Shown in pieces: positions 16,840 through 25,545 of a stretch of 64,000 bases of DNA. The stretch is taken from NCBI GenBank assembly GCA_963791805.1, contig CAWBTU010000006.1, forward strand, positions 1,612,001 to 1,676,000, in the 5' to 3' direction. Source of the stretch: JACMJL01 sp963791805. Its GTDB lineage: Bacteria; Bacillota; Clostridia; Clostridiales; Clostridiaceae. The notes beneath the pieces are model-generated. The model worked only from the letters and a program-made list of their open reading frames with translations. It was not told where the DNA came from and ran no database searches. The translations under genes were made by a program, and so were the position numbers. Numbering within the stretch: position 1 is the stretch's first letter; every line of letters starts with the position of its first letter.

Positions 16840-19164
16840 TTATAATGCTTTCAATACTGCAAGCTTCGCAAGCTCATAGATTGATTCTTTTTCCTCTTTG
16901 ATTACAAAAGTTTCTTCTATGGAGTCACCATTCTCTGATCTTGAGAATAAAGGAATAATCTGTTTCTTAATACTTCCCTCTTGTCTCCCTTTAAATCTTT
17001 CATTGGTTCTCTCTAGTACCTTGCCTTTTAAAAATCCTTTTATCAAACAAGCCTTAAGGGCTATTTCTACTAAGTTATGTAATTTTTCATTTTCTTTTAC
17101 TTGCTCTTCATCTATAAATTTAATAAGATAATCAACCGATTTGTTAAGTTGATTAATATATATCTTTATATCTTCAGAACCTAAAGCAAAAGCGAGTGTA
17201 GTAAAGGCTGTTGTTTCGATTCGCTTTGTTAATGTTTTTTCATTGTATGTTGCAAAGGAACCATCTGCATATTGATTTTTTGCGAGAATAAGCAGGATTT
17301 TTTCTCTTGGATATTTGTAATCTAAATATTCATTCTCTCTTCCCATATATTCTTCTGTATAGGTTTTATATAAGAAGCTTGGGAATTCAGAAAAATGTTC
17401 CTTTAAATTCTCTGTAATAGCTTTATCTGTAAGGTTCTTCTCGTATACTTTTAAAGGTATGATATTCTTTAACTGAATACCAAGTACTGGTTCTTCTCTT
17501 TCTTCTACTACTATAAATGATGTCTGAGGACTGATAATTCCATATTTCTTTGAAATTTGAATTACCTTTTCTCTTAATTCTTCTTTTAAAGTACCTCTTT
17601 CTCCGAGCATTCTTTCTTCTATAGATTGAATCCTTTTACGAGCCCAAACTTTTTGAATTAAATTTGCGTTGTCTTCTAATTCAAAATTATCTAAATTCAC
17701 TTTTCTAATGTAATCTATTTCTCCAACCTTACCCTTAACAATGATTTCTCCTTCAACTTCACCAAGAGATCTACCAAAGATTGAGAAAGGCTCTCTATCA
17801 TACATATAGCTTATAGTTCTAGGGAAGGTTTCATCTAATTTTAATTTTCCCCAATCGATAACTAAATCATTAACTTCTGGGTTTTCAATTCTTGTAAACT
17901 GTCTTAATACACAGTCCTCAATTCTTTCACCTTCATAAATAAACTCAGCTTTTCCATGTCCTAGTCTTGCAAGTTTATCTATAAAATAGCTATTAACAGT
18001 ACTGTCAATTCCAAAAGTAAATATCTTGTTATCACCTATATTTTCTTTTACATAATCAAGAATATCAGCTTCAGTTACAACCATATCGTCTGTAAACAAT
18101 AAAATAGTGTTTCCTTCACCGCTGTTTTCAAGTGAATACTTTATTGCATTATAAATTAATGTATCTCCTCTTGCTTCAAGTTTCTCAATCCATTGAGAAG
18201 CTTTTTCAAGATTTTCTTCGTTAAATGGAAGTTTGCCTTCTTTGGAGAAATACTTTAATTCTTCACCCATGGCAACTATATCAAAGGCATCACCTTCGGA
18301 TAAGTTTCTAATGCAAAGTAATAATGCATTTTTAGCTTCTTCTAATTTTGCGCCCTTCATGGACTCAGTAATATCTATTAAGAATATATAGTTCTCATGC
18401 TTTTCCTCAATATCTAATTCAAGCTCAGGAACTAGTCTTAAATAAACTATACCTCTTTTTTCACCTTCATCTGTGTACTCGTAAATCATTCCGCTAGTTT
18501 CAATATGTTCTTCTTCTCTCATCACAAGTACAAAGTCTTTTTCCATGTAGGTTTTACTGTCATTGAAACTTATTTTTGATAAATTACTTCCTTCTCTTTC
18601 AATGTCTATACTATAAAACGGAGAACTAAATTTAAGTCTGCAAAGTGACTCCACTAGTAGATTTAATGTTAGTCTATAATCATTTTCATCCATTTCGTTC
18701 TGATTTCCAACTTTTTGTGGTGAAGCAAGAGCTGGAATTACTAATTTATAGGTCCCATTTCTGTACTCTAAATCATCTATATAGGAAAGCTTAATTTTAA
18801 TAGTTTCTTTTGGTATAATTTTTCCAACTGTAATCTGAAACTCATGTGGTTTAAATTCTTCTAATAAGAAGATATTTTCTCCTCTTTCTTCAGCTTCCTC
18901 ATATATCTTAATAGCTTTACTTTTATCTTCAACTACTGCCTTCATTGTTCTTCCTCCTACAGTAGCTTCAAATTCGGAAATTACTGCAGTATATGGGATT
19001 GGGAAGCTATAAATAGCTTCAATGTTTTTGTCACTTTTGTTTTCAAATACTTGATTAATAGTTACCTCTACAAATTCGCCACAAATATTACCACTAATTG
19101 CAGCTTTTTTTAATATTACATTGTTTTCATTTCCTTTGATATCTTTTATGCCATAGTTACTCAT
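16840..19164 (-). CDS. VIT and VWA domain protein
   Basis: 774 aa, no signal peptide. A VIT domain covers about residues 1-135 (SGNICGEFVEVTINQVFENK and IPYTAVISEFEATVGGR are typical strands). A von Willebrand A domain begins near 258 with FLIDITESMKG: the MIDAS is D264-x-T266-x-S268, a Thr variant of DxSxS, with LFTDDMVV later as the Asp loop. The C-terminal 200 residues are helical. In eukaryotes VIT-VWA pairs occur in inter-alpha-trypsin inhibitors; bacterial intracellular versions are of unknown function, perhaps metal-dependent protein binding. It lies 73 bp downstream of the reductase gene, in the same orientation. Confidence 0.85.
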   Translation of the reverse strand: MSNYGIKDIKGNENNVILKKAAISGNICGEFVEVTINQVFENKSDKNIEAIYSFPIPYTAVISEFEATVGGRTMKAVVEDKSKAIKIYEEAEERGENIFLLEEFKPHEFQITVGKIIPKETIKIKLSYIDDLEYRNGTYKLVIPALASPQKVGNQNEMDENDYRLTLNLLVESLCRLKFSSPFYSIDIEREGSNLSKISFNDSKTYMEKDFVLVMREEEHIETSGMIYEYTDEGEKRGIVYLRLVPELELDIEEKHENYIFLIDITESMKGAKLEEAKNALLLCIRNLSEGDAFDIVAMGEELKYFSKEGKLPFNEENLEKASQWIEKLEARGDTLIYNAIKYSLENSGEGNTILLFTDDMVVTEADILDYVKENIGDNKIFTFGIDSTVNSYFIDKLARLGHGKAEFIYEGERIEDCVLRQFTRIENPEVNDLVIDWGKLKLDETFPRTISYMYDREPFSIFGRSLGEVEGEIIVKGKVGEIDYIRKVNLDNFELEDNANLIQKVWARKRIQSIEERMLGERGTLKEELREKVIQISKKYGIISPQTSFIVVEEREEPVLGIQLKNIIPLKVYEKNLTDKAITENLKEHFSEFPSFLYKTYTEEYMGRENEYLDYKYPREKILLILAKNQYADGSFATYNEKTLTKRIETTAFTTLAFALGSEDIKIYINQLNKSVDYLIKFIDEEQVKENEKLHNLVEIALKACLIKGFLKGKVLERTNERFKGRQEGSIKKQIIPLFSRSENGDSIEETFVIKEEKESIYELAKLAVLKAL

Positions 19165-19237
19165 GATTGTTACCTCCTGAAATAAGCTTATGTTATAATT
19201 TTGTACTACTTTTTAATCTTTGGTTAATAGCTTGAAA

Positions 19238-20431
19238 CTAATTTAAAATATCAATTACTAGTTCTGAAACAGGATAAGAAATACAAGGATGAAAATATCC
19301 ATATTCTATATCAACTATTCTTCTTGTATCCAATAAAGGATTTACAAATATGTCACCTTTAATTATCCTTGATCTACAATAACCACACTCACCAGTTCTA
19401 CAATGGGAGTCTTTTTTTATACCTGCTTTTTCAAGTGATGCTAAAATTGTTTCATTTGATAAGGCATTAATAATTTTTTCTTCACCATTAACAACAATTT
19501 TGATTTTTATAATTTTACCTATAGCATCTTTGGGGAACTCATCGTATTCATAAATGTTCTTAGTTTTCCCATAAATTTGCTTTCTTATTCTTCTAAAATC
19601 CACATTAAGCTTTGTAAGATCTGAAGCTAAGGATTCATATAAAGTTTGAGTTCCACAAATAAAAAATGTAGAACGCTTTATTTCTTCTTCGCCCAAATTA
19701 ATTATTGCATTTTCAAACTGACTATTATCATCTAATAAAATAAGTTTTAATTTCTCAGAATCTCTATCTACTAACTTTTTAAGTTCTTCTAATAGAATTG
19801 TATTTTCTATAATTGTTTTTCTATAAATTACTGTTAAATTAACATCCAATTTATTAGCAAAAATTTCTTTTATCATTGAATAAAATGGAGCTATGCCTAT
19901 ATCTTCAGCAAGAGCTACTAAATTAGTTGAATCTCTTAATGGTTCATAGAAAAACTTACCATGTGGAAATGAAACATCTACCTCAGTACCAATTTTCCAT
20001 TTGTTCCAAATAAATTCACTTACAATTCCATCATCTCTTTTTTCTACAACAATTTCAATATACGGTTCTGATTTCTTAGCTATATTATCTTTTGGAAGAG
20101 CTTCAAATGGTGGTGATGAAATAAAACAAGGTCTTGATACACAGATATCTTCCATTTGGATTTTTAGACTTAGATATTGTCCGCATTGGAATATAGGAAA
20201 CCTTCCTTCACTTTCAAACTTATTTGTTAACTTAATAATTTTTACATTAGGTGATAAATCCAATATTGAACTTATTACTAAAGCATTTTTTTCTGGGTGT
20301 AAAATTCTTGCTAAAGCTTTAATAGGATCGTGTCTAAGAGGCTTAGGTGAAGCATCTGTAATTCTTTCTCTTCTTTTTGAAACTGATTTTTTTAGTGCAC
20401 TAAGATCTTTAAAAAATCCATTTACTTTCAT
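19238..20431 (-). CDS. FAD/NAD(P)-binding oxidoreductase with C-terminal [2Fe-2S] ferredoxin domain
   Basis: 397 aa. The FAD domain (about 45-170) has the variant motif SRPCFISSP in place of RPYSxS. A NAD(P)-binding ferredoxin-reductase domain (about 170-300) carries ALAEDIGIAPFYSM and TFFICGTQTLYE. The plant-type ferredoxin domain ends the protein with cluster ligands C344, C349, C352 (CRTGECGYC) and C383. The first 45 residues are basic and unassigned. The arrangement passes electrons from NAD(P)H via FAD to [2Fe-2S]. The stop of the CrtI-like gene lies 4 bp upstream, so that FAD oxidoreductase is the obvious partner. Confidence 0.88.
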   Translation of the reverse strand: MKVNGFFKDLSALKKSVSKRRERITDASPKPLRHDPIKALARILHPEKNALVISSILDLSPNVKIIKLTNKFESEGRFPIFQCGQYLSLKIQMEDICVSRPCFISSPPFEALPKDNIAKKSEPYIEIVVEKRDDGIVSEFIWNKWKIGTEVDVSFPHGKFFYEPLRDSTNLVALAEDIGIAPFYSMIKEIFANKLDVNLTVIYRKTIIENTILLEELKKLVDRDSEKLKLILLDDNSQFENAIINLGEEEIKRSTFFICGTQTLYESLASDLTKLNVDFRRIRKQIYGKTKNIYEYDEFPKDAIGKIIKIKIVVNGEEKIINALSNETILASLEKAGIKKDSHCRTGECGYCRSRIIKGDIFVNPLLDTRRIVDIEYGYFHPCISYPVSELVIDILN

Positions 20432-20435
20432 TGCA

Positions 20436-21959
20436 TTACCCCCTATCCTTCATCTGCATTAATACATCACTAGCTGCTTTTGTCCCAGATTTAATACAAT
20501 AAGCAAAGCCATTTCCTGTTGATGCATGTGCTCCTGCAAACTCAAGTCCTCTAATATATTTTTCATTTTCAGCCGCACCTAATCTAGATGTAAAGCTGTC
20601 CCATGGTCTATGTTCATATCCATATATTGAACCATTCCAAGAGCCTGTATAACGAGCTATTGTAACCGGAGTAGTTGTTTCTATTTCTTCTATATGATCA
20701 AATAAATTCACACCTAAAATTCCATTCATATTCTTAATCATTGCTTCAGAAATCTCTCTTTTAATAGTATTATAATTTTCAGGTGTTACATGCTCCCATG
20801 CTTCACCCTTTTGTAATCCAGCTATAGTTAATTGTGTAGTACCTTTGGGCGTGCAATCTGGAATCATTTTATTTAAACAAACTGCAGTATAGTATTGTGG
20901 TATATCTAGATTCTTTGTATTTTCATACATAACATTAGAATCAACTGTATTACTAATAAAGTAACTGTAGTTTTGAATGTTTAGTTTCTCCGGTGGTACA
21001 TCGAGTCCTAAAAATACACAAAAAACACTACTACCCATTAACCTAGCATTATTTAGTTTATATGCTTCTTTGGGAATAGCAGTTTGAGGATAAATCATTG
21101 TTCCATATACTTTATTAGGATATGCACTACTTATAACATAATTAGTATCTATAGTTTCATCTTTATTTGTGACTACTCCAATTATTCCTCCATCTTCAAC
21201 TAAGATCTTCTCAACTCTTGTATTGTATTTAATTATGCAACCTAATTCTCTTATCCTTCTTTCCATAGCAAGCCCTAATCCATACGAATTTGGCTTAAGA
21301 ACTGCAGCGCCTCCACTAAAGTAATCTGCCATCATATGAGCCCAAGTAGTAAATGATACTTTATTTAGAGGAACCCCAAGATATATCCAATATGGATATA
21401 TAATATTCAGTGCTTTTTCAGGAAGCTTAAATGTCTTTATTACTTCATCTGCAGTATATCCTGCGGTTCTAAAAAATGATTTTCTCTTTGTATAAGCTTC
21501 AAGTTTGCTTTTATCTTTTATATCATCATTTAAGGAATAGTAATTTACAGATTCATGAATCTCTTCACATAGTTCCATTAACTTTGTAAGAGGCACTTTG
21601 CTTCCAGGTGCTTCCTTTTCAATAACATCAATCATTTCCTTAGCTTGAAACGGTATAATCAAATCAATATTTTCTTTAGGCATTATCAATCTATATGCCT
21701 CGTTAATAGGAATAAAATCTGTTTCAACGCCAGACTCCTCTAGAAATTTTCTAATAACTTTAGGATTTTCTTTGGGTCCTATGCCCTGCATTCCATGTAA
21801 TGTAGCTTCAAATTCAAATCTGCCACGTACAAGGCTTGTTGCAAGACCACCAGGTATATTACTTTGTTCTATAAGCACTACTTTTTTGCCTGCAAGCGAA
21901 AGTTCTAAAGCTGAAGCTAATCCTCCTAAACCTGCACCGATTATAACTGCATCACACAT
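20436..21959 (-). CDS. Phytoene desaturase/CrtI-like FAD-dependent oxidoreductase
   Basis: 507 aa from MCDAVIIGAG. The start is fixed by GGAGGGATAGGC; upstream ATGs lack a site. Residues 4-32 form the dinucleotide-binding fold GAGLGGLASALELSLAGKKV, ending in Glu. The C-terminal signature RGLEFAGAHASTGNGFAYCI is the conserved FAD motif of the CrtI/CrtISO/retinol-saturase group. These enzymes desaturate, isomerise or saturate polyenes. No carotenoid genes are nearby, so the substrate is open. The reductase downstream could supply or accept electrons. Confidence 0.85.
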   Translation of the reverse strand: MCDAVIIGAGLGGLASALELSLAGKKVVLIEQSNIPGGLATSLVRGRFEFEATLHGMQGIGPKENPKVIRKFLEESGVETDFIPINEAYRLIMPKENIDLIIPFQAKEMIDVIEKEAPGSKVPLTKLMELCEEIHESVNYYSLNDDIKDKSKLEAYTKRKSFFRTAGYTADEVIKTFKLPEKALNIIYPYWIYLGVPLNKVSFTTWAHMMADYFSGGAAVLKPNSYGLGLAMERRIRELGCIIKYNTRVEKILVEDGGIIGVVTNKDETIDTNYVISSAYPNKVYGTMIYPQTAIPKEAYKLNNARLMGSSVFCVFLGLDVPPEKLNIQNYSYFISNTVDSNVMYENTKNLDIPQYYTAVCLNKMIPDCTPKGTTQLTIAGLQKGEAWEHVTPENYNTIKREISEAMIKNMNGILGVNLFDHIEEIETTTPVTIARYTGSWNGSIYGYEHRPWDSFTSRLGAAENEKYIRGLEFAGAHASTGNGFAYCIKSGTKAASDVLMQMKDRG

Positions 21960-22103
21960 GCCTATCCCTCCATAAAATAATATTTTCCTATATAATGTTA
22001 ACATAATCTTACCATATATATCTACGTAGTCACAATGATTTTTCAAAATATTTCAATACTTCGCTAAGGTAGTCTAAATTATTTCCATGGAAATAATTTA
22101 CAT

Positions 22104-22126
22104 TAAAAAAACTGGTTTTCACCAGC
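22104..22126 (-). terminator. Intrinsic terminator
   Basis: On the minus strand CTGGT-GAAA-ACCAG is followed by seven T. The GNRA loop and T run are textbook. It ends the transcript of the small gene at 22136 and insulates the CrtI-like gene. Confidence 0.85.
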
Positions 22127-22135
22127 TCTTTAATA

Positions 22136-22303
22136 TTATTTCTTAATTATTTTACAATCCTGCTCTTTACTATTCTGAATTTTTCCGTAAGGAAGCACAA
22201 ACTTCATTCCATTTTCACTTATAATATTTATACCTGAATTATTTTGTATTACAAAATCTCTAGAAATATCAATTGTAATGTTTCTATCTTCATCAATTTT
22301 CAT
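22136..22303 (-). CDS. Small hypothetical protein, 55 aa
   Basis: MKIDEDRNITIDISRDFVIQ opens a 55-codon frame behind AGGAGGATTAT, an excellent ribosome site, and a strong terminator follows it. The peptide continues NNSGINIISENGMKFVLPYG and ends in a basic tail. No family is recognised. It has no membrane segment. Its own terminator suggests a real transcript, possibly shared with the patatin gene 60 bp upstream. Confidence 0.7.
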   Translation of the reverse strand: MKIDEDRNITIDISRDFVIQNNSGINIISENGMKFVLPYGKIQNSKEQDCKIIKK

Positions 22304-22363
22304 ATAATCCTCCTGTTTTTTTAATCACTATATATTCTAAATAATATTATTATAATTATTCAA

Positions 22364-23284
22364 TTATTTAATTCTATATTTTTTTATATACTCATTAAAA
22401 TCCCAACTACTAATAAATTTTCTTGCACTAGCATAGCCTGAATTGAATAACTCAGTAGCTTTTTCTTTGGAAATATCAAAATTTGTTGATTTGACTTTTA
22501 ACGCATCAATTTCTATTGATCTAACTTTATCTTTAGCTATAATATATCTTTCTTCTTTTTTGTCAACTACTGTATCTAATACATCCAATATAAATGAAAT
22601 AATATCAGTCTTACCAGCTTGACTATTACTCATACTATTATCTTGGAACTTAAAACCAAAAGTTGGCCACCTTGGAACAGTATTTGAATCAAAAATCCAT
22701 ATAGGGTAATTACTAATGATACCGCCATCTACCACAAAACTTTTTTTATTATCATAATTTATTGTTACCGGCTTAAAAAACAAAGGTATGCTTATACTCA
22801 TTCTTACAGCTTTTGCTAAGCTAAAGTTCATAGGATCAATACCATACCGAGATAAATCATCTGGTAGAATTAAAATATCTCTTTTTGTAATATCTGCAGC
22901 TATTATTTTTAGCCTACATTTTCCATTAATTGTAACATCCTTAAATTTAGTTTTGCCTTTAACTTCAAATAAATCTTGAAAAAATTTTTCCAGTTCATCT
23001 CCTGAATAGAATCCATTCGTTTTAATTAGCGAAATATACTTTCCCATGTTTGGTACAAATTTATTGTGATGCTTGCTTAATAAATTACTATAATTCATGT
23101 TTAATACAATATTTTTTATTTCTACACCACTATACCCAACTGCAAGAAGTGAGGCTACAATTGAACCAGCAGACGTTCCAGCTAACCTTTCCCAGGAAAA
23201 ACCTATTTCTTCCAGATAGCATATAGCACCAACAAAACCAATTCCTTTTACTCCTCCACCTTCAAAAACAGCATCAGTTTTCAT
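22364..23284 (-). CDS. Patatin-like phospholipase
   Basis: 306 aa from ATG at 23284 with GAGGTGATTTG upstream. It has the complete patatin site: oxyanion loop FEGGGVKGIGFVGA (residues 6-19), the nucleophile in GTSAGS (about 39-44), and the catalytic Asp of the dyad in VVDGGIISNYP (about 186-196). Members are lipid acyl hydrolases that use a Ser-Asp dyad; the protein is probably cytosolic or membrane peripheral since it lacks a signal peptide. It is divergently transcribed from the DUF6465 gene. Confidence 0.9.
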   Translation of the reverse strand: MKTDAVFEGGGVKGIGFVGAICYLEEIGFSWERLAGTSAGSIVASLLAVGYSGVEIKNIVLNMNYSNLLSKHHNKFVPNMGKYISLIKTNGFYSGDELEKFFQDLFEVKGKTKFKDVTINGKCRLKIIAADITKRDILILPDDLSRYGIDPMNFSLAKAVRMSISIPLFFKPVTINYDNKKSFVVDGGIISNYPIWIFDSNTVPRWPTFGFKFQDNSMSNSQAGKTDIISFILDVLDTVVDKKEERYIIAKDKVRSIEIDALKVKSTNFDISKEKATELFNSGYASARKFISSWDFNEYIKKYRIK

Positions 23285-23404
23285 CAAATCACCTCACTAC
23301 AAAATATGAAGTAAATTTTGATATTATTACAAAAAGAAGGATTATTTCAAAAAATATAGAATATAATAGAAAACATTAAATTATAAATATTGGAGGTAAT
23401 TTAT

Positions 23405-23872
23405 ATGAAGAAAGATAATACTTTAACTTCAGCTAAGGAAGCTGTAAAATCTACAGCAGAAAACTTCCTAAAATCTACAGAAGAAACTGCAGAAGTGGCT
23501 TTAAAAAAAGCATCTGATGTAGTTACTAAAGAAAATGTTGAAAAGACTATAAATACTGTTAAGGAAACAGCAAAGACTGTTAAAACAAAAGCTTCTAAAG
23601 CTACTTCTGCTTCAAAAACTAAAGCTACAGAGATAGCATCAAATGTGGCTTCGAAAAAGAAATCTTCAAAGAAAGTAGATGCTAAATTTTTTATTCAATA
23701 TCACGGAAAAGAAGTGAATGAACAAGATATTTTAGCTAAATTCTATGAAGAATGGCTTCTCAATCATAAATTATCTGAAATTAAATCTCTTAGCATATAT
23801 TTTAAAATTGAAGACGATACTGCCTACTGTTTAGTAAATGAAGAAACTAAAGTTGAAATTAAATTATATTAA
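23405..23872 (+). CDS. DUF6465 family protein, phasin-like N-terminus
   Basis: 155 aa from the ATG behind TTGGAGGTAATTTAT. The N-terminal 90 residues are an Ala/Lys/Thr-rich, repetitive amphipathic helix with recurring KxTAExxxK and TVKETAKTVKTKASK units, like phasin or apolipoprotein helices. The C-terminal part (about 95-155, AKFFIQYHGKEVNEQDILAK) is the compact conserved domain. Its function is unknown; the helix could bind nucleic acid or surfaces, which is inference. It is terminated by a very strong bidirectional hairpin. Confidence 0.8.
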   Translation: MKKDNTLTSAKEAVKSTAENFLKSTEETAEVALKKASDVVTKENVEKTINTVKETAKTVKTKASKATSASKTKATEIASNVASKKKSSKKVDAKFFIQYHGKEVNEQDILAKFYEEWLLNHKLSEIKSLSIYFKIEDDTAYCLVNEETKVEIKLY

Positions 23873-23882
23873 ATACTATTAT

Positions 23883-23920
23883 GGAATAAAAAAGAAGGCT
23901 AATGCCTTCTTTTTTATTCC
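23883..23920 (+). terminator. Strong bidirectional intrinsic terminator
   Basis: A perfect 17 bp stem, GGAATAAAAAAGAAGGC against GCCTTCTTTTTTATTCC, has a TAAT loop. The GC-rich top and the A/T-run base allow termination on either strand. It follows the DUF6465 stop by 10 bp. Confidence 0.9.
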
Positions 23921-23941
23921 ACAAAGACCACCAGTTTCCTA

Positions 23942-23970
23942 GCATATATAAGTGCGAATTACGCAATATA
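23942..23970 (+). promoter_or_regulatory. Possible sporulation (sigma-G type) promoter of the SASP gene
   Basis: GCATAT and CAATATA are separated by 16 bp, about 30 bp before the SASP start. They resemble the sigma-G consensus (GCATR and CATnnTA), and alpha/beta SASP genes are transcribed by sigma-G in the forespore. The -10 has one mismatch, so this is a prediction. Confidence 0.4.
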
Positions 23971-24001
23971 ATAACAACATAGGAACAAGGAGGTGAAACA
24001 T

Positions 24002-24196
24002 ATGGCACGAAGCAATAAAATTTTAGTTCCTCAAGCTAGAGAAGGCTTAAAGAAATTTAAAATGGAAGCTGCAAGAGAAGTTGGAACTCCTTTAACTGAT
24101 GGATATAATGGAGAACTCACTTCAAGAGAAAATGGCTCCGTAGGTGGACAGATGACTAAGAAAATGGTTCAAGACTTCGAAAATAAATTAAAATAG
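24002..24196 (+). CDS. Alpha/beta-type small acid-soluble spore protein
   Basis: 64 aa from MARSNKILVPQAREGLKKFK, with AAGGAGGTGAAACAT before the ATG. The sequence KMEAAREVG matches the GPR protease cleavage region (usually KxExAxExG), and GGQMTKKMVQDFENKL matches the C-terminal DNA-binding segment GG.M...M. These proteins coat forespore DNA and protect it from UV and heat, and are degraded at germination. It is a divergent member with a shortened Gly-rich middle. Confidence 0.88.
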   Translation: MARSNKILVPQAREGLKKFKMEAAREVGTPLTDGYNGELTSRENGSVGGQMTKKMVQDFENKLK

Positions 24197-24213
24197 TTTA
24201 ATTTTATAATATC

Positions 24214-24238
24214 GCACACAGAGAAAAGCTTTGTGTGC
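24214..24238. terminator. Hairpin between SASP and MFS genes
   Basis: GCACACA pairs with TGTGTGC across an 11-nt loop between the convergent SASP and MFS genes. The flanking T run is weak on both sides, so it may be a modest bidirectional terminator. Confidence 0.45.
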
Positions 24239-24239
24239 C

Positions 24240-25466
24240 TTAAATTCTTTTGTATTCAATATTATATAATGCAATCATAAACATTGATGCAAAACACATC
24301 ACAGCTCCTATAAAAATCCAGCCTGATCTTATTCCAAAATCATATATATATTTTCCCATTATCATAGGTCCAAATGCATATCCTGCACCATATATCATTG
24401 GAACTATACCGTTAATCCTGCCTCTATGAGAAACAGGAGTATGATTAGCAACATAAGTTCCTAAATTTATAGAAATACTAATTTCACCTAAAGTCATTAT
24501 AATTATTGAAATAATAAATACTGGAAAACTATAAATAAACCCAAAAGAAGTAAAAGAAATAGAATATAATATCCCTCCAATTGCAATTACTATTATTGGT
24601 TTAATTTTTTCAGTTATTTTTGTCATAAAAGGAGTTACAAAAATTACAACTAATGCATTAACACATGCAAGAAGTCCAAAAGCCTTTGCACCTGATTCTT
24701 TAAAAAGCTCACCTAACTGCAAAGGAAGAGTAAAACTATACTGTGAATATGAAAACTGATATAAAAACATAATACATGAAAAACTTAAAAGTATAGGCCT
24801 TTTCCACAAAACTCTGAAAACTGACCCTTCTTCTTTTTTTTCATTTATTCTGTCCTTAGAATGCATCTCATTTTTGCTTCCATGTATTGTTTCTTTAATA
24901 AATATGTACACTAAAATTAAAGATATTAGTGTGGTTAGCCCCTCTCCTATAAATACCAAAGCTAAGTGATTCTTATATAATAGTCCTCCAATAACTGGTC
25001 CTAATGCTAATCCTAAATTATTCCCCATATAAAGTAGTGAAAAAGCTTCTTTTCTGTTTTCGGGGGTTGTTAAGTCAGCTAGCATAGCATCATTAGCAGG
25101 CATTGCAACTGCAGACATTAATTGAGCAAGCATCATTACAACAGCTAGTGTCATAGACGGCTTGATGAAGCCACAAACTATAAAAATAGCTCCTGAAAGT
25201 CCTTGAAAAATTATAAGAACTTTTTTTCTTCCAATAGTATCAACAAGTTTTCCACCCATCAGCATACCTGGTGCAGAAAGTAATGCAACTAATGTAATAA
25301 AGAAGCCAGCTTTATCTTTAGTTACACCAATTTTCTGAGTCATAATAAGTGCAAGCATTGGGAATACAAAACTTCCTATGTTATTTACAACTCTAGAGAA
25401 AAAAATTATATATATTTCTTTTGGAAGACCATTGTATTGTTTAGCAACATCTTTTAACCATTTCAT
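24240..25466 (-). CDS. MFS transporter
   Basis: 408 aa with twelve predicted membrane segments. The loop between helices 2 and 3 carries GGKLVDTIGRKKVLI, the MFS motif A (GxLaDrxGrkxxl). Helices 4-5 have the PANDAMLADLTTPENRKEA and NNLGLALGPVIGG segments typical of drug-efflux (DHA1) members. A long basic cytoplasmic loop (KNEMHSKDRINEKKEE) separates the two halves. Substrate unknown; probable multidrug efflux. It is convergent with the SASP gene. Confidence 0.87.
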   Translation of the reverse strand: MKWLKDVAKQYNGLPKEIYIIFFSRVVNNIGSFVFPMLALIMTQKIGVTKDKAGFFITLVALLSAPGMLMGGKLVDTIGRKKVLIIFQGLSGAIFIVCGFIKPSMTLAVVMMLAQLMSAVAMPANDAMLADLTTPENRKEAFSLLYMGNNLGLALGPVIGGLLYKNHLALVFIGEGLTTLISLILVYIFIKETIHGSKNEMHSKDRINEKKEEGSVFRVLWKRPILLSFSCIMFLYQFSYSQYSFTLPLQLGELFKESGAKAFGLLACVNALVVIFVTPFMTKITEKIKPIIVIAIGGILYSISFTSFGFIYSFPVFIISIIIMTLGEISISINLGTYVANHTPVSHRGRINGIVPMIYGAGYAFGPMIMGKYIYDFGIRSGWIFIGAVMCFASMFMIALYNIEYKRI

Positions 25467-25545
25467 TTCATTATCCTCTACATTTCTGTAAAATATATTA
25501 TTATAATTGGTAAGTTCTATAACTTCTATAGAAGAAAAAATTTTT

